From Treponema sp. UBA1233 (GTDB lineage Bacteria; Spirochaetota; Spirochaetia; Treponematales; Treponemataceae): a stretch of 24,000 nucleotides of DNA. The notes beneath the pieces are model-generated. The model saw nothing but the letters and a program-made list of their open reading frames with translations. It was not told where the DNA came from and ran no database searches. Positions 1 through 7,574 of the stretch are shown piece by piece (the first letter of the stretch is position 1; every line of letters starts with the position of its first letter). The DNA lies in the NCBI GenBank assembly GCA_002309305.1, contig DBWR01000071.1:84760-108759 (forward strand). The letters are read 5' to 3'. Made by a program: the position numbers and the translations under genes.

Positions 1-567
1 ATGGTTGCAAAGGGCTTGAATTTTCCATCGCTTCAACTGGTCGGAGTAATACTTGCTGATACAGCCCTTCATCTGCCTGATTTTCGTGCGGCAGAAAGAA
101 CTTTTTCTATGATTACACAGGTTGCAGGCCGTGCGGGAAGATATTTCCCAGACGGGAAAGTGCTTGTCCAAAGCTACAGTCCTGACATGCCTCCGATTGC
201 CCTTGCGGTTTCCGGTAAGACAGAGGCTTTTTACAGTCAGGAACTAGAACAGAGGAAGATTCTTGGGTTTCCTCCATTTTCCAGACTTTTAAGGCTCATT
301 TTCAGATCGTCCAAACAAGATGCGGCGGAACAGGCCTCTGACAGTGCTTTTGAAATACTAAACTCATGCCGTGAAGAAGGATGTTCAATACTAGGTCCAT
401 GTGAATGTCCAATATCAATGGTTGCAGGAAATTACAGGTATCAGATTTTGCTTAGGGGAACTAAGATTTCACCGCTTCAAAAAATGGCGGCAAGACTTGT
501 CAAGGGGTACACGGCTCCAGCCCACGTTTACATAGAAGTCGATGTAGACCCTGTATCCCTTTTGTAA
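1..567 (+). CDS. priA: Primosomal replication helicase PriA, C-terminal fragment (5' end outside window)
   Basis: PriA is a DEAH-type 3'-5' DNA helicase that reloads the replisome at stalled forks. The first codon is ATG, but it is an internal Met of the conserved helicase stretch M-V-A-K-G-L-N-F-P, so the gene is cut by the window edge and this is not a start. The helicase signature Q-V-A-G-R-A-G-R lies at about residues 40-47 of the fragment. The remaining 140 residues match the usual PriA C-terminal domain, including R-K-I-L-G-F-P-P-F at about 84-92. The fragment ends at a TAA, 8 bases before the end of the convergent truA. No terminator fits in that gap. Family assignment is firm; the 5' part, including the zinc-binding and ATP-binding motifs, cannot be seen. 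Confidence 0.93.
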   Translation: MVAKGLNFPSLQLVGVILADTALHLPDFRAAERTFSMITQVAGRAGRYFPDGKVLVQSYSPDMPPIALAVSGKTEAFYSQELEQRKILGFPPFSRLLRLIFRSSKQDAAEQASDSAFEILNSCREEGCSILGPCECPISMVAGNYRYQILLRGTKISPLQKMAARLVKGYTAPAHVYIEVDVDPVSLL

Positions 568-575
568 CAGAAAAA

Positions 576-1349
576 TCAAACATGACGCCTTATGCCGTCA
601 AATTTCACTTCCCATAAGAAAAGGCCTGTCGGTGGAGCCGTAAGCTGAGCTTTTGAACGGTCCCGGCTTTCCAATATATCCTTAAAATCACCGGCCTTTT
701 TACCGTCACGCTCAAGGGTGATGAGTGTACCTGTAATTGAACGGACCATCTTCCACAGAAATGCATTTGCCTCAATCTCAAAAACAAGAATGTCATCATG
801 GTATTCAAAAAAAGCCCTGTCGATATATCGGTTTGTTGAAAGGCTCTGGTCTCCAGCGGCTGTAAATGTGGCAAAATCTATTTCTCCATGTAGTACGGAG
901 CACATTTCGTTTAGAACATCCAGATCTGGCCTTTGCCTTAGTTTCCAGACATACCGCATGTCACGTGCTTCCGGAAGACCTGTATGCATGAAATATCTGT
1001 ATGCTCGTGAAGTTGCATCAAATCGGGAATTAAACGACTCATCCTTTATTTCCGCATTCATTACGCGAATGTCATGAGGAAGGAGGCCGTTAAGTGCCCG
1101 TATGTAATTTTCAACAGGAATATTATCTGACGGTGACAAAAAATTTGCCGCCTGTCCATGAGCATGAACCCCGCTGTCCGTACGGCCTGAGCCGTAGAGG
1201 TTTATTTTCTGGCGGAACATCTTTTCAAGGGCTTTTTCAATTTCCCCTTGGACTGTCCTTACAGGTTCCCCCTGAGCCGCCTTATCCTGCCGCTGCCAGC
1301 CGCAAAAATCCGTTCCGTCATAAGACAGCGTCAGAAGAATGTTAGTCAT
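576..1349 (-). CDS. truA: tRNA pseudouridine(38-40) synthase TruA
   Basis: TruA converts uridines 38-40 in the anticodon arm of many tRNAs to pseudouridine. The 257-residue protein is of normal length. It starts with the family's L-S-Y-D-G-T-D-F-C-G-W-Q-R (about residues 8-20) and carries the catalytic motif G-R-T-D-S-G-V-H-A at 55-63, with D58 as the catalytic Asp. The C-terminal half has the expected F-L-W-K-M-V-R-S-I segment. It is the last gene of the minus-strand run that begins with dxs. Its ATG overlaps the end of the DUF2225 gene by 8 bases, which suggests translational coupling; no strong Shine-Dalgarno precedes it beyond an A-G-G touching the start codon. Confidence 0.96.
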   Translation of the reverse strand: MTNILLTLSYDGTDFCGWQRQDKAAQGEPVRTVQGEIEKALEKMFRQKINLYGSGRTDSGVHAHGQAANFLSPSDNIPVENYIRALNGLLPHDIRVMNAEIKDESFNSRFDATSRAYRYFMHTGLPEARDMRYVWKLRQRPDLDVLNEMCSVLHGEIDFATFTAAGDQSLSTNRYIDRAFFEYHDDILVFEIEANAFLWKMVRSITGTLITLERDGKKAGDFKDILESRDRSKAQLTAPPTGLFLWEVKFDGIRRHV

Positions 1350-2235
1350 CCTGGTTCAATATGTTGTTTGATGACAGTTCTTTGCCTAGTTTGTCATACA
1401 AACTCTTTGCCAGTTCCAAAAGCGGGCCCGGTTTTTCCTTGCTTGATTTTCCAAGACCGAAAATACGTGCGATTGCTTTTTTATGCTCATCAAGACGTTT
1501 AAGGCGCAGTTCCAGATCTTTTTTCTGCCCATACTTGTATTCAAGGAGTCCGGTTATATAGATTACTCCGTCGTAACCGTAGTTTTTGTCAATGTCAGGA
1601 CCGAAATTGGAAACAGGTTCAATTGATTCAATGCGTCCGGTTTCGTTTATGAGGGTCTGCTGGTAGAAGAACAGAGCCTTGCGGTAGAACACCTGTGCAA
1701 CATACTCAAAATTATGTCCGGGGCACAAAAGGTCCAAATCCTTGCACATCCAGGCAAGACGGAGGCATATCTGTCCCCTCTTGAAAGTTGGTGCATATCC
1801 TATGTCAACCTTTTCGTAGCACAGCAATGCCATATAGTACATGGCCGCACCATCATAAAGGCTTCTGTTGTCCGTCAGGTTGTAATAAGGAAACAGGTTT
1901 TCTACAGTTGCAACACGTTTATCCTCATCGTCAAACAGACGTCCAAGGGTTGCTTCATCCTTAATGTCGACAAAGTCCTTCCAAAACAGAGCGGTATGAC
2001 AGTGAGGGCAGCATCCCACTTCATAAATCGGCGGAAAAACACGTCCGAATTTTTTTGAAGGCTCAAACACACGGTGAAGCTCATCCGTAAGCGGACCGGC
2101 TATCATACGTCCACCACCCTTATGCATGACCTCCTGAGTAAACTCCTTGTTACAGACTTTGCATAAGACTTTCTCTTTTGCCCAATAAGTTACAGGCCCT
2201 TTTTTTTCTGATTCCGTGACTTTTGTAGAAACCAT
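1342..2235 (-). CDS. DUF2225 family protein with a zinc-ribbon-like N-terminus
   Basis: This 297-residue protein resembles the DUF2225 family, which has no established function and is common in spirochaetes and Firmicutes. Two cysteine pairs are visible, C25-x-x-C28 and C76-x-x-C79 (with C75 next to it), so a small zinc-binding module at the N-terminus is likely. The rest, from about residue 110, is mostly helical and rich in aromatic residues and reads like divergent TPR-type helices (for example A-M-Y-Y-M-A-L-L-C-Y and F-Y-R-K-A-L-F-F-Y). There is no signal peptide or membrane segment, so it should be cytoplasmic. It sits between acpS (3-base gap) and truA (8-base overlap) and is probably cotranscribed with both. 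Family recognition is by pattern from memory; no function is proposed. Confidence 0.8.
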   Translation of the reverse strand: MVSTKVTESEKKGPVTYWAKEKVLCKVCNKEFTQEVMHKGGGRMIAGPLTDELHRVFEPSKKFGRVFPPIYEVGCCPHCHTALFWKDFVDIKDEATLGRLFDDEDKRVATVENLFPYYNLTDNRSLYDGAAMYYMALLCYEKVDIGYAPTFKRGQICLRLAWMCKDLDLLCPGHNFEYVAQVFYRKALFFYQQTLINETGRIESIEPVSNFGPDIDKNYGYDGVIYITGLLEYKYGQKKDLELRLKRLDEHKKAIARIFGLGKSSKEKPGPLLELAKSLYDKLGKELSSNNILNQDD

Positions 2236-2238
2236 CGT

Positions 2239-2622
2239 TTACACCCCTTTTTCTATGACAACATACGCAAGTGCATATTCCTTTTCATGACTCAACGACA
2301 AATGAATCTGATGATTTTTCCCGCAAAGGCTGTCTGCAATAGCTCTGGCCTTGTTTTCCAAAAACAGTTCCGGTTTGCCGTATTCATCGTTTTCCACATG
2401 GATATCACAGAGCTCAAAGCCCCTCAATCCAGTTCCCAATGCCTTGGAGAAGGCTTCCTTGGCAGCAAAACGCACCGCATAATGCTCACACTGCCTCTGT
2501 TCCGACATGGACTCATAAGCCATCTCTTTTGGATGAAAAAACCTTCTGATAATATCGGGATTTTTTATCCATTTCTGCAATCTTGATATACAAACTATAT
2601 CACAACCTATGCCAAAAATCAT
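2239..2622 (-). CDS. acpS: Holo-[acyl-carrier-protein] synthase AcpS
   Basis: AcpS transfers 4'-phosphopantetheine from CoA to a Ser of acyl carrier protein, which activates fatty acid synthesis. The 127 residues match a normal AcpS. The N-terminal G-I-G-C-D-I-V carries D8, and R-F-A-A-K-E-A-F-S-K-A-L-G-T-G carries E56; these are the two acidic residues that bind the catalytic metal in the family. The C-terminal S-L-S-H-E segment is also present. The ATG has an A-G-G-A sequence 6 bases upstream. The gene lies 8 bases after cdaR and 3 bases before the DUF2225 gene, inside the dxs-to-truA run. Confidence 0.96.
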   Translation of the reverse strand: MIFGIGCDIVCISRLQKWIKNPDIIRRFFHPKEMAYESMSEQRQCEHYAVRFAAKEAFSKALGTGLRGFELCDIHVENDEYGKPELFLENKARAIADSLCGKNHQIHLSLSHEKEYALAYVVIEKGV

Positions 2623-2630
2623 CTTTTATC

Positions 2631-3683
2631 CTAAGGATTCGTCAATAAAGTCGCCTGTTCGTCAGGAGAAACGCTTTGATCCGGTTCAGTTGAATCTGCA
2701 GGACTGCTTTCCGGGATATCCTCATTGATTTCTTCCAGGACTGATTCAATTATGAGGTGCACCGAATGGAATGACTGTGCATCAACCTGTATCCCTGAAG
2801 GAACTGTTATCTCAACAGGAATGTCATATTCCCCTGGTTCTGTAACCTCAGAACAATTGGCAAGGGCAAGAATCTGGCTTTCGCTAAGGCGTTCAAATGC
2901 AAGAACTGTCCCCGTCAGATTAAGGCTGACAGAAAATGGTCCGTTTGCTACATAAAGATTATCATGTAATCCTATGCATGTAACCTCAACTTGTGAAAAA
3001 GTCGTTGAAGTCTGAGACTGTACCAAGTCGACGGTAACCTTTACCCTTTGTGTTTCATTCAGATTAAGGTAAACGTTGTCGTTTATAAGGGGAACGTCAT
3101 ATTCGGAACTGCGGTAAATCCCCTCAATGTCTATTGCTCCAGTATAAATCTGGGTCAGGCTGTCCACAATGCTTTTTGGACCATCTATCCTGGCATAAGT
3201 AGGTTCTACACTTATCCCCATAACTTCATAACCGCGGGACGGATTCCCAACCAGAGACGGTTTTACTGGCAGATACTTGAATTTCTTTTCTTCCACAGTT
3301 ACCTTGATTTTTTCCGGCACGGATGTGATTTCAAGGGGATCCATTAGCTTAAGGCGAGAACTTGTGTCTATAAGGACTGGGAAATCGAATGTTCCCTCAC
3401 TTGTCTGTGAACTTATGTCAATATAGGCGTTCAGGTCGTCTTCGTTAATTCCCGCAAGCTGTTCCTGTTTGGCATGGACTGTGACTTTTACGGATTTTAT
3501 TGCGTTTTTATCTGTTGCACTCGTCATTTGACCGTTTTCCACCGTGGAAACAAGAAGCGTGAAAGTTTTTTTATCCAAAAGAGAAAGGTTGTAGAAAAAA
3601 TAAAGCATCAGGGCCAGGGCCAGACAGATTACCTTTGCCGGCCAGTTTACAAGAAGCTTGTCAAGAATCCGCCTGATTTGCAT
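2631..3683 (-). CDS. cdaR: YbbR-domain protein, probable regulator of the c-di-AMP cyclase (CdaR-like)
   Basis: This is a YbbR-domain protein of 350 residues. In Firmicutes the equivalent, CdaR, is membrane-anchored, binds the diadenylate cyclase CdaA and modulates it. Here there is a single N-terminal membrane helix (about residues 13-31), followed by an extracytoplasmic region with several beta-rich YbbR-like repeats (about 35-300). The last 30 residues are a Pro/Glu/Ser-rich tail. The start was chosen at 3683 because G-G-A-G-G-T at 3691-3696 lies 7 bases upstream. A longer reading from 3707 has no such site. The gene overlaps the end of cdaA by 23 bases, so its ribosome binding site lies inside the cdaA coding sequence and translation is probably coupled. 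Partnership with CdaA is inferred from family and gene order. Confidence 0.9.
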   Translation of the reverse strand: MQIRRILDKLLVNWPAKVICLALALMLYFFYNLSLLDKKTFTLLVSTVENGQMTSATDKNAIKSVKVTVHAKQEQLAGINEDDLNAYIDISSQTSEGTFDFPVLIDTSSRLKLMDPLEITSVPEKIKVTVEEKKFKYLPVKPSLVGNPSRGYEVMGISVEPTYARIDGPKSIVDSLTQIYTGAIDIEGIYRSSEYDVPLINDNVYLNLNETQRVKVTVDLVQSQTSTTFSQVEVTCIGLHDNLYVANGPFSVSLNLTGTVLAFERLSESQILALANCSEVTEPGEYDIPVEITVPSGIQVDAQSFHSVHLIIESVLEEINEDIPESSPADSTEPDQSVSPDEQATLLTNP

Positions 3684-4488
3684 CTTCTGCACCTCCATTT
3701 TCCGCACTGCCGTTTTCCGTCTTTACAGAAAGCAGTCTGGTCAAATCTGTGGTAAGCTGACTCATAGAAAGGTCATAATGAAGCACCGAGTCGTATGCAA
3801 GGCTTATGGCTCCAGTCTCTTCACTGACGACAAGAACCACACTGTCGGAAACTTCACTGGTACCCAAAGCCGCACGGTGTCGGGTTCCATAGGTTTTCTT
3901 TATGTCATACTGCTCGCTCAAAGGCAAAAAGCATCCCGCCGCTACAACCCTGTCATCCTGAATTACACAAGCTCCGTCATGCAAGGGGGTATCAAAAACA
4001 AAAATGGTGACCAAAAGGCTTGCAGAAATTTTTGCATCGAGTTTTTCACCAGTATCGGAAATGTTTTCCAGTTTTGTCTTTCGCAGGAACACTACAAGCA
4101 TTCCCCTCTTTTGCTTTGAAAGCGTGTCCGCGGCAAGAAGGACGCTCTGTATGGTATCGCTTGAATAAAGGGTCTTTTTTCTTGAATTGAACCATTCAAC
4201 CTGTCCGAGTTTCAAAAGGATTTTACGGATTTCCGGCTGGAATACAAGGACAAAGCCGACCAAAAGCGCGGGTGTCACAAAGGTCAGAAGCCATTCCACC
4301 GTATTAAGGTCAAAGATTCCCACTACAGCGTAAGCTATTGCAATTATAACGGCAGCCTTAAGTATTTGTGCGGAATTTGTCCTTACAATAAGCTCATAAC
4401 CCTTGTAAAGCAGAAAAAACAAAACTCCCACGTCAAGGACAGGCCGGATGTAATCATAAATGCGTAAAAGGCTTTCTACTCCGTTCAT
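3661..4488 (-). CDS. cdaA: Membrane diadenylate cyclase CdaA (c-di-AMP synthase)
   Basis: CdaA makes cyclic di-AMP from two ATP. The second messenger controls potassium and osmolyte transport and wall homeostasis in many bacteria. The 275-residue protein has three N-terminal membrane helices (about residues 15-32, 42-59 and 66-83) and a cytoplasmic DAC domain (about 100-255). Both catalytic motifs are intact: D-G-A at 171-173 and R-H-R at 203-205 within G-T-R-H-R-A-A. The last 20 residues are an acidic Asn/Gly/Glu-rich tail. I place the start at the ATG at 4488. An upstream TTG (4491) is in frame, but A-G-G-A-G 5-6 bases before the ATG favours the shorter form. The ATG shares one base with the folP stop (TGATG). 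It is followed by the overlapping cdaR, but no glmM lies next to it, unlike the Firmicutes arrangement. Confidence 0.96.
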   Translation of the reverse strand: MNGVESLLRIYDYIRPVLDVGVLFFLLYKGYELIVRTNSAQILKAAVIIAIAYAVVGIFDLNTVEWLLTFVTPALLVGFVLVFQPEIRKILLKLGQVEWFNSRKKTLYSSDTIQSVLLAADTLSKQKRGMLVVFLRKTKLENISDTGEKLDAKISASLLVTIFVFDTPLHDGACVIQDDRVVAAGCFLPLSEQYDIKKTYGTRHRAALGTSEVSDSVVLVVSEETGAISLAYDSVLHYDLSMSQLTTDLTRLLSVKTENGSAENGGAEDANQADS

Positions 4489-5354
4489 CAAAACTCCTGT
4501 TTGCCGTGTAAGGCACAGAGAATGCCGCTTTCAAGTCCAAGGGCAGACATCACATTGAATGTATCGACACATGGTCCGACATCATGCACGCGAACAATTT
4601 CAGCACCATAAAGCAGTGAAAAAAGGTTTGCGGCAAGCGTTCCGTACAGCCTGTCATCAACATCACGACCAGTCATCTGACCGATGCATGTTTTTCGCGA
4701 CAGGGCCATCAGAACGGGATATTTTCCTCCGCAGAGTGAACCGCATCTTTTAATCAGTTCAACATTCCCCTGAAGGTCCTTACCGAATCCAATTCCCGGA
4801 TCCACAATTATTTTATCCCTTTCAATTCCCGCGTCAAGGGCAACTTTAATTCGGTCGTTCAAATAAGAATCAACCTCAAGAAAGATGTCATCGTAGTCCG
4901 TGTCCTTCTGCATGTCACGGGAGCAGCCCCTCTTATGCATCAGAATCACCGGAATCTTTTTTTCCGATGCAAATTCAGCCAGTTCCGGATCATCTTCCAG
5001 GGCGGAAACATCGTTAAGTATGTCGGCACCCTCTTCGTATGCGGCTTTCATCACGTTCTTTTTTCTTGTATCAATTGAAATCGGAACAGTCGACCGCTTC
5101 CTTATCTCTTTTATGACCGGTACAATCCTTTCGATTTCTTCCTTCTCATCTACGTAATCTGCACCTGGCCTTGTTGATTCGCCGCCCAGGTCAAGGATAT
5201 CTGCACCTTCATCAATGCACTTGAACGCAAGCTTCTGACTTCCACGGCTTGAGGGATAAAAACTGTCCGGAGTACAATTGACAATCCCCATGACAAAGGC
5301 AGGCCGTCGGGTTTCTATAATTCTGTCGGCAAGCTTAAGTTCTCTTTTTTTCAT
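4488..5354 (-). CDS. folP: Dihydropteroate synthase FolP
   Basis: FolP condenses p-aminobenzoate with 6-hydroxymethyl-dihydropterin diphosphate in folate synthesis and is the target of sulfonamides. The 288 residues cover a complete TIM-barrel enzyme. Visible motifs are G-I-V-N-C-T-P-D-S-F (about 23-32), D-L-G-G-E-S-T-R-P-G, S-I-D-T-R-K, the N-D-V-S-A-L turn, M-H-K-R-G, D-P-G-I-G-F-G-K-D and the C-terminal S-R-K-T-C-I-G and R-V-H-D-V. The usual N-V-T-P-D is N-C-T-P-D here, a conservative variation. The ATG lies 20 bases inside the end of dxs, and the stop shares a base with the cdaA start, so all three genes are very likely one transcript. Confidence 0.96.
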   Translation of the reverse strand: MKKRELKLADRIIETRRPAFVMGIVNCTPDSFYPSSRGSQKLAFKCIDEGADILDLGGESTRPGADYVDEKEEIERIVPVIKEIRKRSTVPISIDTRKKNVMKAAYEEGADILNDVSALEDDPELAEFASEKKIPVILMHKRGCSRDMQKDTDYDDIFLEVDSYLNDRIKVALDAGIERDKIIVDPGIGFGKDLQGNVELIKRCGSLCGGKYPVLMALSRKTCIGQMTGRDVDDRLYGTLAANLFSLLYGAEIVRVHDVGPCVDTFNVMSALGLESGILCALHGKQEF

Positions 5355-7269
5355 ACTGAATTACCCTTTCCGCAATTGTTTCTGGCGAGAGCCCCGCATC
5401 TTCCAGAATTTGCTCACGGGTTCCATTATGGCAGAATTTGTCTGGAAAAGCAATCACATCAACATTCTTTTTGCCATTTAACAACAACTTACGGGAAACA
5501 TACTCACCTATTCCACCCTCCTGAACCCCATCTTCAACAAAAAGGATAAAGCCATAGTCCTTTGCTACATCCATAAAATATTCCTCGTCAAATGGCTTTA
5601 TAAACCTCAGGACGAATATGTCAGCGGCAATACCTTTTAGCAAAAGGGCTCTTGCGGCGGTAAGGGTTTCGCTGTAAATGCCGCCGGTACAGACAAGGAG
5701 GACGGTAAACGGAGTCTGCTTTTTATCCACCATGTTTCCCATAAAGGAAGTACTTACGGCCGGGGCGAATTCTTCATTTTTTATGAGCAGGCCACGTCCA
5801 ATTTCAATAGGATTTGAAAAGGCGGGAATCTCAGAAGGACACGAAAGTTTTGGCCACCTGAGCATCACAGGTCCCTTGGCTTCAAAAACGGCCCAGTCCA
5901 GACAGATATTCAAGTCTTTTTGTGATACCGGAGAAAGAATAGTCAAGTTCGGTACAGACCTGAAAAGTGCTATGTCGAATATTCCCTGATGGGTTTCTCC
6001 GTCTCCTGGAACAGCACCAGCCCTGTCAAGAGCAAAAACCACATGCCTGTTCTGCAGTGCCACATCTTCAATAACCTGGTCGGTTGAACGCTGCATGAAA
6101 GTGGAATAAATCGCGACTATGGGTATCATTCCTCCACAGGCAAGGGCACCCGCAAAAGTCACCGCATGTTCTTCCGCAATTCCCACGTCAAAAAAACGTT
6201 CCTTATAGCGTCTGGAAAAAGCATCAAGGCCTGTTCCCTTTGCCATTGCGGCAGTAACAGCAGCAATACGGGCATCCCTGTTTCCAAGTTCCAGCATTTT
6301 TGAGCTGAATGCCTCCGTAAAACTGAGCGCATCGAATTTTTCAACTACACCGTCACTTGTGTTAAAGGGACCTATGCCGTGAAATGTTGCAGGATCATTT
6401 TCTGCAGGACTGTAGCCCCTTCCTTTTTTTGTAACTACATGGACGACGACTGGACGCGGAATTTTTGAAACCCTCTTGAACATTGTTTCCATCTGGCTGA
6501 TGTTATGTCCGTCAAGGGGGCCTACATATTCAAACCCCAAGTCCACAAAGAGGTTATTGGTCAAAAGAAGTCCCTTGAGTCCCCTTTTGAAACGGTATAT
6601 GAATTTTCCGATGTGGTTTTCCGAATTGGGGAGAAGGTCAACAGCCCTGTCAATTTTATGCCTGAGTTCCTGATACGGCCTTGACATGGAAAGTTTTGAA
6701 AGGTATCTGGAAATGGCTCCTGTATTTGGACTGATGGACATCTGGTTGTCGTTGAGTACAACTATGAGGTTCTTTGAAAGCTGACCAGCATGACTCAATG
6801 CCTCAAAAGCCATTCCTCCGGTAAGGGCCCCGTCTCCTATAACTGCAACAACCTTGTCGTTCCGCCCCTGCAATCTCCATGCCGCCAAAAGTCCCAGAGC
6901 GGATGAAATTGAAGATGAAGCATGTCCCGCGTCAAAAAAATCATGGGGACTTTCTGAAATGCGTGTAAAACCGGAAATTCCGTCTTTAAGCCTGAGCGTT
7001 GCAAAATCATCATAACGTCCTGTAAGAAGCTTATGCGGATATGACTGATGGCTGACATCCCAGACAATTGCGTCTTTTGGACTGCTGAACACCCTGTGCA
7101 GTGCTATTGTAAGCTCAACAATACCCAGATTGCTCGCCAGATGACCGCCGTTTTTTCCAACGACATCAAGAATCTTCCTCCTGATTTCTGCAGCCAAAGC
7201 CGGTAAAGAGTTCTCTGGAAGTTTTTTCAAATCCTCTGGTGAATGGATGTTCTGAAACAGCAAAGACAT
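5335..7269 (-). CDS. dxs: 1-deoxy-D-xylulose-5-phosphate synthase Dxs
   Basis: Dxs is the thiamine-diphosphate enzyme that joins pyruvate and glyceraldehyde 3-phosphate in the first step of the MEP isoprenoid pathway. Length (644 residues) is typical. The thiamine-binding segment G-D-G-A-L-T-G-G-M-A-F-E-A-L with the following N-D-N-Q-M lies at about 144-175. H-Q-S-Y-P-H-K-L-L-T-G-R lies near 74-85. In the pyrimidine domain, I-Y-S-T-F-M-Q-R and D-R-A-G-A-V-P-G-D-G are clear. A C-terminal transketolase domain with E-D-G-V-Q-E-G-G-I-G completes it. It heads a seven-gene minus-strand run. A G-G-A-G two bases before the ATG is the only ribosome binding site candidate, and its spacing is short. The gene begins only about 20 bases beyond a strong terminator hairpin (7287-7328), and no promoter is evident between them. 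Confidence 0.97.
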   Translation of the reverse strand: MSLLFQNIHSPEDLKKLPENSLPALAAEIRRKILDVVGKNGGHLASNLGIVELTIALHRVFSSPKDAIVWDVSHQSYPHKLLTGRYDDFATLRLKDGISGFTRISESPHDFFDAGHASSSISSALGLLAAWRLQGRNDKVVAVIGDGALTGGMAFEALSHAGQLSKNLIVVLNDNQMSISPNTGAISRYLSKLSMSRPYQELRHKIDRAVDLLPNSENHIGKFIYRFKRGLKGLLLTNNLFVDLGFEYVGPLDGHNISQMETMFKRVSKIPRPVVVHVVTKKGRGYSPAENDPATFHGIGPFNTSDGVVEKFDALSFTEAFSSKMLELGNRDARIAAVTAAMAKGTGLDAFSRRYKERFFDVGIAEEHAVTFAGALACGGMIPIVAIYSTFMQRSTDQVIEDVALQNRHVVFALDRAGAVPGDGETHQGIFDIALFRSVPNLTILSPVSQKDLNICLDWAVFEAKGPVMLRWPKLSCPSEIPAFSNPIEIGRGLLIKNEEFAPAVSTSFMGNMVDKKQTPFTVLLVCTGGIYSETLTAARALLLKGIAADIFVLRFIKPFDEEYFMDVAKDYGFILFVEDGVQEGGIGEYVSRKLLLNGKKNVDVIAFPDKFCHNGTREQILEDAGLSPETIAERVIQYEKKRT

Positions 7270-7286
7270 TGCTCCGTAATAAGGGT

Positions 7287-7328
7287 AAAAAAAAGACCGC
7301 AGTAGTCCTAAAACAGACCGCGGTCTTT
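7287..7328 (-). terminator. Intrinsic terminator between the small basic gene and dxs, possible attenuator
   Basis: Read on the minus strand, a 9-bp perfect stem (A-A-A-G-A-C-C-G-C at 7320-7328 pairing with G-C-G-G-T-C-T-T-T at 7292-7300, plus-strand coordinates) with a 19-base loop runs directly into a T tract. It ends the small gene at 7357-7446. The 5' arm also contains the perfect palindrome G-A-C-C-G-C-G-G-T-C, so an alternative fold exists. The dxs start codon follows about 18 bases after the T tract. Confidence 0.88.
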
Positions 7329-7356
7329 CATCGCATAATCATAAGAAAACAAAAGT

Positions 7357-7446
7357 TTACTTGCTCTTATGCCGATTCCGTCTAAGCTTCTTCTTTCGCT
7401 TATGTGTCGCTATCTTTGCGCGCTTTCTTTTCTTACCACAAGGCAC
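7357..7446 (-). CDS. 29-residue AURKAIP1/COX24-domain ribosomal-protein-like peptide
   Basis: This very short gene starts at GTG (7444-7446) and encodes 29 residues, more than half of them Lys or Arg. It begins M-P-C-G-K-K-R-K-R-A-K and contains I-A-T-H-K-R-K-K-K-L-R-R-N-R-H. This matches the small AURKAIP1/COX24-domain peptides known from Bacteroidetes and other phyla (usually M-P-S-G-K-K-R-K-R), which are thought to be tiny ribosomal proteins. A-A-G-G-A-G-T lies 8 bases upstream, and no in-frame ATG is available, so the GTG start is well supported. It has its own sigma-70-type promoter (7480-7508) and its own terminator (7287-7328). The family match is from memory of the consensus; a structural role in the small ribosomal subunit is inferred. 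Confidence 0.87.
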   Translation of the reverse strand: MPCGKKRKRAKIATHKRKKKLRRNRHKSK

Positions 7447-7479
7447 GATGATACTCCTTAAAAATCAATAAGTATAACA

Positions 7480-7508
7480 ATTATGATTGTTTTATCCGTT
7501 TACGTCAA
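7480..7508 (-). promoter_or_regulatory. Sigma-70-type promoter of the 29-residue gene
   Basis: On the minus strand T-T-G-A-C-G (7503-7508) is followed after exactly 17 bases by C-A-T-A-A-T (7480-7485). Each hexamer differs from consensus at one position. Transcription would start near 7473, about 26 bases before the GTG, leaving room for the A-A-G-G-A-G-T ribosome binding site. This is the best promoter match in the window. It could also feed dxs and the genes behind it through readthrough of the terminator. Confidence 0.75.
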
Positions 7509-7574
7509 GTAGTTATGGGAGAAAAAAATGATTTTTTTTATGATAGGACCCCAAATTTTGCCCTTGAAAATGAC

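Noticed and set aside
1..567. Complete gene starting at base 1
   Set aside because: The Met is an internal residue of the conserved PriA helicase segment and there is no room for a ribosome binding site; it is a truncated gene end.
718..1077. Plus-strand ORF within truA
   Set aside because: The opposite strand carries an intact TruA with catalytic motif; this frame shows no recognisable protein and no start signals.
4489..4491. TTG start for cdaA
   Set aside because: The ATG three bases downstream has a properly spaced A-G-G-A-G and the usual one-base overlap with the folP stop.
7510..7574. A/T-rich stretch after hemW considered as a terminator
   Set aside because: Only a weak A-T stem (runs of A and T around A-T-G-A) can be drawn; there is no GC-containing stem before a T tract on the minus strand.
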